Assembly (NCBI GenBank): GCA_018818125.1
Contig: JAHISQ010000191.1
Coordinates: 25,140-89,139, forward strand
Reading direction: 5' to 3'
DNA length: 64,000 bases
Source: Candidatus Rifleibacteriota bacterium
Lineage (GTDB): Bacteria > Muiribacteriota > Ozemobacteria > Ozemobacterales > Ozemobacteraceae
The notes under the pieces: model-generated
Seen by the model: the letters and a program-made list of their open reading frames with translations, nothing else
Told to the model about the DNA's origin: nothing
The model's database searches: none
Shown: positions 52,762-60,996 of the stretch, piece after piece
How the letters are laid out: every line of letters begins with the position of its first letter
How positions within the stretch are numbered: position 1 is the first letter of the stretch
Program-made: the position numbers and the translations under genes

Positions 52762-54546
52762 GTGAAAAAGAACTGTTTCATGGCAAATTTTTGGCATTCC
52801 CGGGAAATAGTGGTCAGGTCTTTTTCTATAATCCTTCTTGCCTCATTTGTTTGCGCGTGTTCGCTTGAATCTCGCTCTGAAGAAACCTACTCCTACACGA
52901 CAACCATGCCGGACGGGATCGAGATAAAAGCTATCATTTATGGTGATGACGGCAAACCGATTACTTTTGAAAAAAGCAGGCCTCTGCATAGCGCTGTCCA
53001 GGATGGTGATGCAAAAAAGGTTGACGAATTATTGAAATCAGACAAGAACATCAATCGCCTTGATTTCGCTAACCGAACACCTCTTCATTGCGCAGTCATG
53101 CAGGGAAATGCCGAGATAGTCGTTGCGCTTCTCAAGGCCGGGGCATCCCTGGATAACCGTGATGTTGCTGGATACACGCCCCTCCATTACGCCGCGGAGG
53201 CGGGCTCAAATGCTGTGCTTAAGTTGCTTCTGGATGCCGGTGCAAAAACATCCATCGTCGATCAGAAGAACGAATTACCAGTTCACAAAGCGATAAGAAA
53301 GGGATATTCAGAAATCACCAGAATGCTTTGCCCAGGCGCCAGAAAACCGCAGATAACGGATGGCGTGGCTTTGTCGGACCCTGCTGCCGCGGCCTCCTTA
53401 ACTATGTTGATGTTCAAAGCAGAAAGCGATTACGACCCGAGATCCGTTGATACCCTCCTGCAAGCCGGTTGCCCCGCAAATGCCACTGACAGCGAAGGAT
53501 GCACGCCTCTCCTCCGGGCGCTGGACTCAGGCGCTAACGACGAGGTTATAAGAATTCTTGTTAATGCCGGCGCAGATGTGAATGCCATTCTGCCGCTAAG
53601 GGCAAGCCCATCGGCACTGCATCTTGCTGTGATGAATCACGAAACGGAGATTGTTCGCCTGCTTCTCGATCATGGTGCCCGCGTAAATGTTCTTGACCAA
53701 CTTGGCGCCACGCCTCTTTTTACGGCCATTTCCTGCAACAGATTCGACAGTGCCAGACTGCTTCTGCAAAATGGTGCGGAAGTCAATTTAGGAACTGGCC
53801 GATCAGTTCTGATGTTTGCCATGCAATCCGAAATTCCGCAGGATATCCTGGAGACAATTATCAGCAAAAGCGGAGACATAAGCAATACGGGTGCCATACA
53901 GACGGCGGCCCTTAGCGGACGTTTTGAAACCGTCAAATTTATTTTAACAAAGGGTGCTGATATAAATTCCGTCAGTCCGGAATTTGATGCACCATTGCAC
54001 TGCGCCTGCCTTACAGGCCAAGCCTCAACCACGATATGGTTGCTGGAGAATGGCGCTAACCCGAATATTCGAAATTCTGACGGTACGACGCCACTTCACA
54101 TCGCGGCATCGTGCATTCGTAATCCGGCGTTGATGAGATATGCGGGCTCGACTGTGGCAAGTGAAGGAATTGCTCAAAAATTCGTTCAACTCGCGATGTA
54201 CATTCTCCCAGGTCAGTCTCGTATCGGAACCGTGATTTATCAGTATACGGTTGAAGCGCTATGCAAATCGAAAGCGGATGTAAACGCCAGAGACTCCTTT
54301 GGACTGACACCATTACACAGAGCAGTTGAAGGAGGTAATCCAGACATAATTCGAATTTTGGTCTCGAACGGAGCTGATTCCAACTTGCTTGATCACAAAG
54401 GGCGAACGCCAAAGGCGTATGCCAGAGAAATACTTGATGGTCTTGTCGCCTTCGAAAAGAATAATGCCGACGGCATGAATTATTCTGATCGAATCTATCT
54501 AGACTTGTTAAAACCTGGTCTCGAATCTGTTCTTAAGGCATTCTGA
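52762..54546 (+). CDS. Ankyrin-repeat lipoprotein
   Basis: A 594-residue protein with a signal peptide ending in a lipobox-like FVCAC (Cys at about 33), then about 13 ankyrin repeats from about 70 to 590, many close to consensus (GYTPLHYAAEAGSNAVLKLLLDAGA, FGLTPLHRAVEGGNPDIIRILVSNGAD). It should be exported and anchored at the membrane, with the repeats as a long interaction surface in the periplasm. The start is GTG, nine bases after GAGAGG. It follows the CBS gene by 90 bases. Exported ankyrin proteins occur in bacteria that interact with hosts or prey, but also in free-living ones; no target is indicated here. Confidence 0.85.
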   Translation: MKKNCFMANFWHSREIVVRSFSIILLASFVCACSLESRSEETYSYTTTMPDGIEIKAIIYGDDGKPITFEKSRPLHSAVQDGDAKKVDELLKSDKNINRLDFANRTPLHCAVMQGNAEIVVALLKAGASLDNRDVAGYTPLHYAAEAGSNAVLKLLLDAGAKTSIVDQKNELPVHKAIRKGYSEITRMLCPGARKPQITDGVALSDPAAAASLTMLMFKAESDYDPRSVDTLLQAGCPANATDSEGCTPLLRALDSGANDEVIRILVNAGADVNAILPLRASPSALHLAVMNHETEIVRLLLDHGARVNVLDQLGATPLFTAISCNRFDSARLLLQNGAEVNLGTGRSVLMFAMQSEIPQDILETIISKSGDISNTGAIQTAALSGRFETVKFILTKGADINSVSPEFDAPLHCACLTGQASTTIWLLENGANPNIRNSDGTTPLHIAASCIRNPALMRYAGSTVASEGIAQKFVQLAMYILPGQSRIGTVIYQYTVEALCKSKADVNARDSFGLTPLHRAVEGGNPDIIRILVSNGADSNLLDHKGRTPKAYAREILDGLVAFEKNNADGMNYSDRIYLDLLKPGLESVLKAF

Positions 54547-54586
54547 TGCTTGAACAGGCCGACCACTATTCTATTTATTGATTACT

Positions 54587-55546
54587 TTACCAATACAAGT
54601 AGATGTAATGCCTGATGGCGAGGTAGATCAGAAAATAAGGCAGCAGGCCGAGAAATCCCGCAAAACCGCCAACAGAGTTGTGCAGAATGTTTTTTCTGAG
54701 ATATTTCCAGGTCTGACTTTTGGGATTCTCCGAGGTGCACTGGTCGGCCAGGCGGCGGAGGTCGGCCGGAACCTCGTCCGGGTGCTGGAGAAAATAGGCT
54801 GATTCTGTGAGATGAAAATCGCCCATCACCAGACGACAGCCTGATTGGTTGTTCTTCTGGCACCAGGCCTCGGCGAAAGCTGACATGAATGCGCTTCGGC
54901 GGACAATGTTGGGATAATCCTCGAATGAAAAAAAACGCTTTGGCTTGACCCGGTCCCACTCTATTTCGATCCGGGTGGGGAGGACACCACAGAGACCGCG
55001 CCGTTGCTCTTGTTCAAGCAGGTGGTATGGGGCGTCTTCCTGCATGAGAGAAAAAAGTTCCAGGAAAAGATCTTTTAACAACAAGGGAAGTATTCGCCCG
55101 GCATCCAAGCCTTTTTTACAGGTATCGGCAAACCCGAGTACCGCGAAGTCTGGAATGCTGACGTAGTTCATTCCCTTTTCCCCATACATGTGGTTGAAAC
55201 CTGCCTCGAAGAGCAGGGGTTCGGTTGAGTCCCTGAGTGTGTTTCGGATAAGATCGCGATAGGCACTGGTGCCGCCGCCGATGAGGCCATGGATGACCCC
55301 GTTCAGCACGAATATGCGTCCGTCCTTTTCAATTCGTATTTCATCGAGTTTAGAAGGTATCTCTTCCTCGGAACTGGCGGAAGCGGGCTGTATGCTTTCC
55401 TGGCAGAGCTTTTGCCAGCGAATACGCAGTTGCCCCACCATGGGTTCCAGGTCCAGGTCGCGGTATTCTGGAAGTGCGCGGAACGCGTCTAATCGTTCTG
55501 CTTTGAGAAAGAACTCGAAGTCTGGCTGCGAACTGGAAATTGTCAT
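54587..55546 (-). CDS. Divergent TIKI/TraB/EreA-superfamily protein with C-terminal membrane anchor
   Basis: A 319-residue protein. Two Gx2H motifs stand at the expected places: FVLNGVIHG (G83, H86) near the start of the core and LVMGDFHL (G242, H245) near its end. Between them lie a glutamate in PLLFEAGFNHM (E114) and VRRSAFMSAFAEA (about 215-227), which resembles the R-x-x-x-M segment ahead of the second motif in TraB proteins. These are the hallmarks of the TIKI/TraB/EreA hydrolase superfamily, which includes metal-dependent peptidases and peptide-pheromone shutdown proteins. A hydrophobic C-terminus (about 293-318) would anchor it. Overall similarity is low, so the family call is inference from motifs. 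It shares a strand with the binding protein 31 bases upstream. Confidence 0.6.
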   Translation of the reverse strand: MTISSSQPDFEFFLKAERLDAFRALPEYRDLDLEPMVGQLRIRWQKLCQESIQPASASSEEEIPSKLDEIRIEKDGRIFVLNGVIHGLIGGGTSAYRDLIRNTLRDSTEPLLFEAGFNHMYGEKGMNYVSIPDFAVLGFADTCKKGLDAGRILPLLLKDLFLELFSLMQEDAPYHLLEQEQRRGLCGVLPTRIEIEWDRVKPKRFFSFEDYPNIVRRSAFMSAFAEAWCQKNNQSGCRLVMGDFHLTESAYFLQHPDEVPADLRRLADQCTSENPKSQTWKYLRKNILHNSVGGFAGFLGLLPYFLIYLAIRHYIYLYW

Positions 55547-55577
55547 CTCTTATAGCCTTGCAGAAACGCACGAGGTA

Positions 55578-56519
55578 TTATTGCTTCTTTATCTCTTTCA
55601 GGTATGCCGCGGCTACCACATCCGGACTGATTTTTTCCACCACGACCCGGGTGTTCAGTTTGATCAAAGTTGCCATGTCCAGGGACTTGAACAGCGGCTC
55701 TAAAGCCTCGTCAATCTTCTGCCCGTGTTTAGCTATCACGTCCCGTCTTGTGATGGGTGTCGGTCTGAACACCATCGGAACCTTGGCGGGATCTTCCAGG
55801 ACAACCATATTCCAGCCTGCGATCTGCGCACTCGAACCGAGTGTGAGGAGAGCATTGAAATCCTTCGGAGGGGCTGCCGGTGATTCGCCGGGTTTCAGTT
55901 GATCTAGCGCCAGAATCTGAGACTCGTCAAGCTTGAATTGATACGCTTCGGCGAAGGCGGGAAGACCGTCGCTTCTCTGGATCAGTTGCTTGAGGGACCC
56001 CAGTATGACTTTGCCGCCGTCATGTATGAAAGTGGCGAACTTTGGCAAGCTGCTTATTCCCTGATTTGCCAGATCTTGAGTTACAGCGATGACCCATGAG
56101 TTATCCGCCGATGCCGGAGTGAGCCAGATGATTCCATTTTTTTCCTCGTCGAGCCGTTTGGCCGTTTCATATCCTGATTTCGAATCCTTCCACACCGACT
56201 GGTCTACTTCTGGAAAGAAGAGTCCGGCGGTGCCCGTATATTCGGGATAAAGATCAATTTCACTGCTCTGCAGAGCTTTGCGAAGATCTTCTGTTTTTCC
56301 CATGTCGGTTCGGTCAATGACCTTGAACCCTTTTTCCTGCAGAGCCCCGATCATGAGCTTTCCCAGCAAAATGCCCTCCTGGATCGACTTTGATCCGACG
56401 GTAAGGGTTTGGCTGGGCGTGGCTTGGGCAAGGCTGGCCGTGGGGAATCCAAGTAGTATGGTAACCGCCAGAAACAGAAGAACTGCTGTTCTTTGCAGGA
56501 ACGAGGTAATTTGGTGCAT
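55578..56519 (-). CDS. Glycine betaine/choline-type ABC transporter substrate-binding protein
   Basis: A 313-residue exported protein with a signal peptide (1-31, ends SLA) and the OpuAC/ProX type II binding fold: TLTVGSKSIQEGILLGKLMIGALQEKGFKV (about 38-67), the family-typical LRKALQSSEIDLYPEYTGTAG (about 78-98) and the C-terminal PDVVAAAYLKEIKK. The OsmF/YehZ-type YPEYTGT motif points to the osmoprotectant group. No permease or ATPase gene is adjacent, so it is an orphan component; partners may be elsewhere. AAGGAG precedes the ATG. The next gene downstream (31 bases) is the TIKI/TraB-like gene, so they may be cotranscribed. Confidence 0.9.
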   Translation of the reverse strand: MHQITSFLQRTAVLLFLAVTILLGFPTASLAQATPSQTLTVGSKSIQEGILLGKLMIGALQEKGFKVIDRTDMGKTEDLRKALQSSEIDLYPEYTGTAGLFFPEVDQSVWKDSKSGYETAKRLDEEKNGIIWLTPASADNSWVIAVTQDLANQGISSLPKFATFIHDGGKVILGSLKQLIQRSDGLPAFAEAYQFKLDESQILALDQLKPGESPAAPPKDFNALLTLGSSAQIAGWNMVVLEDPAKVPMVFRPTPITRRDVIAKHGQKIDEALEPLFKSLDMATLIKLNTRVVVEKISPDVVAAAYLKEIKKQ

Positions 56520-56874
56520 GCGAAACTCCTTGATTCGATTCGGATAGGATATTTGGCGGCAATAGTTTGTCTTTTATTGGTGTCGAGAATTACACTGCAT
56601 TATAGCATATCTCCTCAGACACTTCTGAATTTCCCGAATTCAGAATTCCAGGATTCCAAGATAAATTTTTACTTGACTCAGAAATTGGGGAAATGCTATT
56701 TCACATGTGAGGGAAACTTTTTGGACACGAATTTCAGATAAAAAATATCCAATTTCTGGGTTGGTGAGAAGAACCCGAGATTTTCCCTGTTAATAGAATG
56801 TGAGTAAGGCTCCTCAAAATTGGCTTTTATGGCTCCGGGTGAATAATTCAGCCTTGTCAGGCCAGGAGAAATAG
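56520..56874. other. Divergent intergenic region
   Basis: A 355-bp gap. On the plus strand TTGACT (56673-56678) is followed 18 bases later by TATTTC (56697-56702), a possible promoter for the DUF1858 gene with a leader of about 165 bases. A short AATTC-rich patch with small inverted repeats lies at 56633-56655. I see no ORF. Confidence 0.35.
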
Positions 56875-57066
56875 ATGGAAAAAATATCTGCTGAAATGAC
56901 CATAGCGAAAATTCTGGAACTTTGCCCTGATGCACAAAAGATCCTCATGCGCCATGGCATGTATTGCATCGGTTGCGCTATCGGCGAATCAGAAAGTCTC
57001 GCTGATGCCGCGGAAATGCATCAGGTAGATATTGAAGATCTCCTGCTGGATCTGAATAAGGAATAG
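56875..57066 (+). CDS. DUF1858 small protein
   Basis: A complete 63-residue protein that is a single DUF1858 domain: MTIAKILELCPDAQKILMRHGMYCIGCAIGESESLADAAEMHQVDIEDLL. The C-x2-C in YCIGCAI (about 33-36) is the conserved redox pair of this family, which is found alone or fused to hybrid-cluster and other redox proteins in anaerobes. AGGAG precedes the ATG. Its stop lies seven bases before the next gene's start, so the two form an operon. The redox role is family knowledge, not shown here. Confidence 0.9.
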   Translation: MEKISAEMTIAKILELCPDAQKILMRHGMYCIGCAIGESESLADAAEMHQVDIEDLLLDLNKE

Positions 57067-57073
57067 ACAACCT

Positions 57074-58516
57074 GTGAATTTTAACCAAATGATGAACTGG
57101 ATCCTTGGCCGGCCAAGCCCGGCGGCGCCCACCGAGACAGCCCCCAAAAAAGCGGAGCACCGTATTTCGCCTCGCCTGAGTTATTCTGATGGCGTGGTTC
57201 AGATTATGGGAGTTGGCGAGTTCCCTCTGGTCGACCTTGCGCAAGGTGGCCTTTCCCTCAAAACCAGAGATCACCCGATCCTGGCAAACCCGCAGCCTGG
57301 CATGCTTCTGCCATCAAAGGTCCGACTGGGTAGCGTTTTTTTCGAAACCGACCTCCGGGTCTGCTCTTTTCGCGCAGACGAGATTGGTTGCGCTTTTGGA
57401 ACCATGCCCGCAGGACATTCCCGTATTTTGAATGATTTTCTCAAACCCCGGATGCTCGGGACCAGCCTTAGGGAGATCCGGGCAACCGAGGACAACCTTC
57501 GCTGGTTCCAGGGAGATGAAGAAGCCCAGATTCTTTTCTGGTCTAAGCCCGGCGGCGGATTTGACAAAGCGGATTTCTATTTTATGGACTACGTGATCTC
57601 CTTCGATGGTAATGACAGCTCCCTGCGGACCGGATTTGTCCGGACTCCGTTCCTTGGCGGGGGCAGCCACGGGGTTCCGGGGCAGGGGACCATCGTCTAC
57701 AACGAAACTCCTTCATATCGGGCCCTGAGGTTGGGGCATATCATCTTTGAGCACGGCTCCCTTCCCGAGGATATCTACTTGCAACTTGGTAGCATCATGT
57801 ATCGAGAAGAGAAATGCACCTTCAGCCGGGTTATTCTTGGTGAAAACGACAGGAACATCACGTTCGAATTTTCAGATGAATCAGGCCCGGTCGTTCTTCG
57901 CGTTGCCAGCCTTTGTTCGACGGCCATCTCCGCCTTGCTCCCAGATGCCGCGGTAAAGAGAAAAATCCCCCAGGGCACTCTTCTGAACGGCATGTTGCAC
58001 CTGCCAGACCGGGTGCTTCCAGCAACTTTCAAGGTGGTTTTCCAGCACGACTTTCTTCTTGGCGGTGGCTTGAAACTTCAGCAGGCCAGCGATGCCGAGT
58101 GTTTTGCTTCATTTCTAACTCCACGTCTCCTCGGGAAGTCCCTCGAATTAGTAGCTCCTCCCGCCGAGGTGAAGCCATTTGCTCCAAATGAATCCCGGAC
58201 ATCTCTGCATGTCGGCATCCACAACACACATCTGCTCTCGCTTATCATCCATCCCGACCGTTTGTTATACGGCCGCCTGGTTTTCAGCGACCGAATCATC
58301 CTCTGGGACAAAAACACTCTTTCAGCCTTTTCCTGTCCGCAAGGTCTCATTTTTCCATCCGACTGGGACATCATTACAAACAGCCGCGAAAAAATTCCTC
58401 ATGATGACCCTGTTTTGTTAACCACTGTCAGAGAAATACTCCAGAGCGCCCGCATTTCTCAGGAGGTCCTGAAAGCCTGGGAAGCCATCCTTCCTCCTCC
58501 GCCATTTCAAGAATGA
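57074..58516 (+). CDS. PilZ-like domain protein
   Basis: A 480-residue cytoplasmic protein. Near the N-terminus it has HRISPRL (R30 and R34, the RxxxR motif) and, 20 residues on, VDLAQGGLSL (D54, A56, G59), close to the PilZ [D/N]xSxxG motif with Ala for Ser; this suggests cyclic-di-GMP binding. The 30-135 block ends FGTMPAGHSRILNDFLKPRMLGTSLREI, and a similar ending appears at about 340-365 (ASFLTPRLLGKSLELV), so there seems to be a second, degenerate PilZ-like copy without the RxxxR motif. The rest is unknown. The start is GTG with AAGGAA upstream; its end abuts the cassette array. Confidence 0.65.
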   Translation: MNFNQMMNWILGRPSPAAPTETAPKKAEHRISPRLSYSDGVVQIMGVGEFPLVDLAQGGLSLKTRDHPILANPQPGMLLPSKVRLGSVFFETDLRVCSFRADEIGCAFGTMPAGHSRILNDFLKPRMLGTSLREIRATEDNLRWFQGDEEAQILFWSKPGGGFDKADFYFMDYVISFDGNDSSLRTGFVRTPFLGGGSHGVPGQGTIVYNETPSYRALRLGHIIFEHGSLPEDIYLQLGSIMYREEKCTFSRVILGENDRNITFEFSDESGPVVLRVASLCSTAISALLPDAAVKRKIPQGTLLNGMLHLPDRVLPATFKVVFQHDFLLGGGLKLQQASDAECFASFLTPRLLGKSLELVAPPAEVKPFAPNESRTSLHVGIHNTHLLSLIIHPDRLLYGRLVFSDRIILWDKNTLSAFSCPQGLIFPSDWDIITNSREKIPHDDPVLLTTVREILQSARISQEVLKAWEAILPPPPFQE

Positions 58517-58543
58517 ATATCAGGCTCTCATACTAACTTTCTT

Positions 58544-58565
58544 CGCGATTGTTAAAGTCATCGCG
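58544..58565. repeat. Short inverted repeat at the distal edge of the array
   Basis: CGCGAT (58544-58549) and ATCGCG (58560-58565) flank ten bases, in the 89-bp gap between the PilZ-like gene and the DUF523-like gene. It could be part of a terminal attC or a simple hairpin for the two convergent genes. Confidence 0.3.
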
Positions 58566-58605
58566 TAATGTTTTTCAAGATTACCAACAAACTTATGTGA
58601 AAAAA

Positions 58606-59130
58606 TCATAGAGGGCTTAGGGAACAGTCAGCAGTCTCCTTTATGGCGGAAAAAGAAACGACAATCTTTTCCTCAAGCAGGAGATCTGTCAGGATTTCTA
58701 TCATGACTCCCTTTCCCGGGACCTCTTGTATGCTTTGATGCTGATTTGTAGCCTTATTCCATTCGCCTCCGGAATAGCCAATGCAGGTATTATTCACCCC
58801 ACAACTTGGGCTACCGTCAACGCCGACAATTCCTTCTATGATGTAACCGTTCAAAAGGTAGTCCTGAATTTGGTATACAATGGGCATTAGAATGTTTCTG
58901 CAGTGATTTTTGTATGTGGGAATGTCATATTGTTCACGGGTCATTCCCCATCTCTTAAGTCCAATGAAAGTCATTTCAGGGCAGGGAAGCTGAATGATCC
59001 CGGTGCCGTTTTGAATGAGGGGAGTTATAACTGCGTCTAAGCACCCAGGATATTGAGATAGCCCAACGACCTTGGAGTTGGAATTCAATATACAGTGCGC
59101 CAGTAAAACAATCTTCTTACTTCTTTTCAT
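58606..59130 (-). CDS. DUF523/TudS-like protein
   Basis: A 174-residue protein related to DUF523 and the TudS-type thiouracil desulfidases. Visible motifs: the N-terminal AHCILNSNSKV with one cysteine (about 13), LPCPEMTFIGLKRWG (Cys about 49) and VDGSPSCGVNNTC (Cys about 110 and 116). The CPE and SPSCG motifs are the family core and supply iron-sulfur ligands in TudS. The RWG variant suggests the CD3072-type subfamily, whose substrate is unknown. The start is the ATG at 59128-59130 with GGGAAA ahead. It is the last cassette gene of the array; the spacer upstream carries an intron relic. Confidence 0.75.
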   Translation of the reverse strand: MKRSKKIVLLAHCILNSNSKVVGLSQYPGCLDAVITPLIQNGTGIIQLPCPEMTFIGLKRWGMTREQYDIPTYKNHCRNILMPIVYQIQDYLLNGYIIEGIVGVDGSPSCGVNNTCIGYSGGEWNKATNQHQSIQEVPGKGVMIEILTDLLLEEKIVVSFSAIKETADCSLSPL

Positions 59131-59164
59131 GATGAATTTCCCATTTCAAATAACATAAAATACG

Positions 59165-59201
59165 AGCCGAAGGCAATGGCAACGCTGCTCTTTACCCGAT
59201 T
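59165..59201 (+). repeat. Group II intron relic 1
   Basis: AGCCGAAGGCAATGGC (59165-59180) is the first 16 bases of the relic at 62855, and CTCTTTACCCGATT (59188-59201) equals the last 14 bases of the intron (60955-60968). Only seven bases separate the two parts, so this is an internally deleted intron copy with its 3' end intact. The flanks differ immediately after the GATT, which helps fix the intron's 3' boundary. Confidence 0.65.
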
Positions 59202-59216
59202 CGGCATTTGTCATCG

Positions 59217-60080
59217 TTAATATATTGGTGGTTGTACTGCCAGCATAGATTCGATATTATTCAATTTATGTAAAGCATCCAGTTCTTCTGTGACTTTTTC
59301 AGAACCAGTAAAATCATGTGTTTGCAGTATTTTGTATTGATTCTCTATGATTTTGTAATATTTAGATTGTTGGTTCAATTTAAGATAATTTTTATATGAT
59401 TCAATTACTTCCGGTTCTACTTTACTTGTAGCCCAGTCGTATATTCTTGAGTTGTCAATTCCTGTCAAATATGTTCGCAAGTAAATAGATAAATAATATT
59501 CAACCGTATTTTTCTCATTAAACGAAGGAAATTCGTTTGAAAAATTCTCCCAGTAAATTATGCGATTACGCAATTCATCCCAGGTTATTAATAGCCTTGC
59601 GTCTTCAGAAAATTTATTTTCTATCTCGTTTTTTCTTTGTTGTAAAAATTTTTGCCAATCTTTTGGTAAAGAGCTGCTAAAATTCTCTAAAAGCCAGTTA
59701 CTATTTTCCCCGATGGAATATGATCCTTCTGATTCAATAATTTCCCACCCGGCCATATAAAGTTTAGCATTTATATCATCTATTAAGTTGTCTGGAATTG
59801 GGTATTCGCATAAGGATTTTGCTAACGATATCTCGTGGCCCTCCATAAATTGGAAGTAATACGACCGAAACTCACCAAATAATTGTGAAGCGCAATTTTG
59901 AGATTGATTGGACGTAAGCTCGCGGTATTTATCTGCTAGTTGTTCTACGGATTCAATTTTTGTTTTATCCAGATTTTCAGCAAATTGTTTAAATTCAGTC
60001 AGCTTGCAGTCATTCGCAAACGAAGCGCTACCTAAAAACAGGATAAAGAAAAAAATAGATGAAATTTTTATTAAGTGCAT
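59217..60080 (-). CDS. Exported protein of unknown function (cassette gene)
   Basis: A 287-residue protein with a signal peptide (1-22, ends SFA, then NDC). The mature part is helical, rich in Asn, Tyr and Glu, and AT-rich in coding sequence compared with neighbours outside the array, which suggests recent transfer. I see no known domain. The start is an ATG 20 bases after a GGCGTTCGGC attC-type end, and the TAA stop sits inside a TATTAACG attC-type start; such close fitting is typical of integron cassettes. Confidence 0.7.
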   Translation of the reverse strand: MHLIKISSIFFFILFLGSASFANDCKLTEFKQFAENLDKTKIESVEQLADKYRELTSNQSQNCASQLFGEFRSYYFQFMEGHEISLAKSLCEYPIPDNLIDDINAKLYMAGWEIIESEGSYSIGENSNWLLENFSSSLPKDWQKFLQQRKNEIENKFSEDARLLITWDELRNRIIYWENFSNEFPSFNEKNTVEYYLSIYLRTYLTGIDNSRIYDWATSKVEPEVIESYKNYLKLNQQSKYYKIIENQYKILQTHDFTGSEKVTEELDALHKLNNIESMLAVQPPIY

Positions 60081-60094
60081 TTAATTGTCCTTTT

Positions 60095-60158
60095 GTAGCC
60101 GAACGCCTGGTTCCCTATGAATATTTCTTATAACGCTGAGTTCACCAGGCTATTCATA
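60095..60158 (-). other. attC-like spacer
   Basis: Between the stop of the lipoprotein gene and the start of the exported protein gene. GCCTGGT (60105-60111) and ACCAGGC (60144-60150) are perfect complements, and TATGAATA (60116-60123) and TATTCATA (60151-60158) are too. On the minus strand it ends CCAGGCGTTCGGC, the R'-like end, 20 bases from the next ATG. Confidence 0.5.
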
Positions 60159-60161
60159 TTC

Positions 60162-60608
60162 TTATGTTTGATGCCACATGATATAAATCACGTAGCCTTC
60201 TTCGGTTTTTTTGACGCCGACATTCATAAATCTTGCGTTGGGAAGTGACACTTGCCCCCCAAATAATGCCTTGCCTTTCACATCCCACCACTTTAGCTGA
60301 TTCATTTCATGAACGAATGTAAACTCATTTGCGAATCGAGAGGTATCGACTATCGTGCTATCAAATATCTCTGCCAAGTTCGCAGAACTGGTCTTGAATT
60401 TGAACCAGATAACATCGTCTATTCCAGAACCTTCAAGTTTTAGGCCGAGAGGAGTAATCTTTGCTGAAGGGGCCAGGTGCATTTCAGATCGGCATCGATC
60501 TACTTGTGCTTTCGTTGGTGTAGTTGTTTCTTCATCTTTGCCGAATTCCAAACAACCAGCAAATGATAGGGCAAGCAACAGGGCTATCAAAAGATGTATC
60601 TTTTTCAC
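60162..60608 (-). CDS. Lipoprotein of unknown function (cassette gene)
   Basis: A 148-residue protein with a lipoprotein signal (lipobox SFAGC, Cys19). The mature part has no domain I recognise; it includes KITPLGLKLEGSGIDDVIWFKFKT and ends with a strand-rich VGVKKTEEGYVIYIMWHQT, so a small beta-rich fold is likely. The start is GTG (60606-60608) with GAGGAAA upstream, only 18 bases from an attC-type GGCGTTAG. Single lipoprotein genes with weak similarity to anything are common as integron cassettes. Confidence 0.7.
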   Translation of the reverse strand: MKKIHLLIALLLALSFAGCLEFGKDEETTTPTKAQVDRCRSEMHLAPSAKITPLGLKLEGSGIDDVIWFKFKTSSANLAEIFDSTIVDTSRFANEFTFVHEMNQLKWWDVKGKALFGGQVSLPNARFMNVGVKKTEEGYVIYIMWHQT

Positions 60609-60623
60609 TATTTTTCCTCAGTA

Positions 60624-60996
60624 CTAACGCCTGTCATGAACGGCCTTTTTTCCTGTCTCGCCGCATTTGTGTATGCCCGGCACGGGCGTGAACTCATGAG
60701 ATAAAATCACCATGGTGGTCAAATCCTCTGTATTGGAGGTCATATGATGCATATTTATCATACAATGCCAGCCGAAGGCAAGTGCGGAGCTGTGAAGCTC
60801 TGTCAGCAGGAAGTTGGCTTACAAGTAGGTGACTGATCTGCATTAAATATCTTTGGGTGAAGTTTAACTATCCGGTTACGGCCTGAAAAAGCTCGTGAAT
60901 CGCCGGATGCGGACCCGCATGTCCGGTGGTGTGGGGAGGAGAGGGGAAAGCCCCCTCTTTACCCGATTATGCGGTCTATGCTACTTTCTGCGTTAT
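60624..60996 (-). other. attC-like site interrupted by a group II intron
   Basis: Outer ends TAACGC (60625-60630) and GCGTTA (60990-60995) are perfect complements; the second contains the TAA stop of the DUF2283 gene. With the intron (60669-60968) removed, the site is about 73 nt and has CCGCAT (60661-60666) paired with ATGCGG (60969-60974) across a two-base loop, an attC-like long hairpin. The intron thus sits at the hairpin tip. The TGAACGGCCT block is at 60637-60646. Confidence 0.6.
60669..60968 (+). ncRNA. ORF-less group IIC-type intron
   Basis: The 5' end GTGTATGCCCGGCACGGGCG resembles the bacterial class C start (GTGTGCCCGGCATGGG). Domain V spans 60899-60930: lower stem ATCGCCGG with CCGGTGGT, upper stem ATGCG with CGCAT around a GACC loop, and the two-base GT bulge on the 3' side; the catalytic triad reads CGC, the class C form, paired as C-G, G-U, C-G. 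Domain VI follows (AGAGGGG / CCCCCTCT stem) with the likely branch A in TTTACCC, and the 3' end is CCCGATT. A GAGCT-GTGA-AGCTC hairpin (GNRA loop) lies at 60787-60800. There is no reverse transcriptase, and at 300 nt domain I seems shortened, so self-splicing is uncertain. It opposes the cassette genes. Confidence 0.75.
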
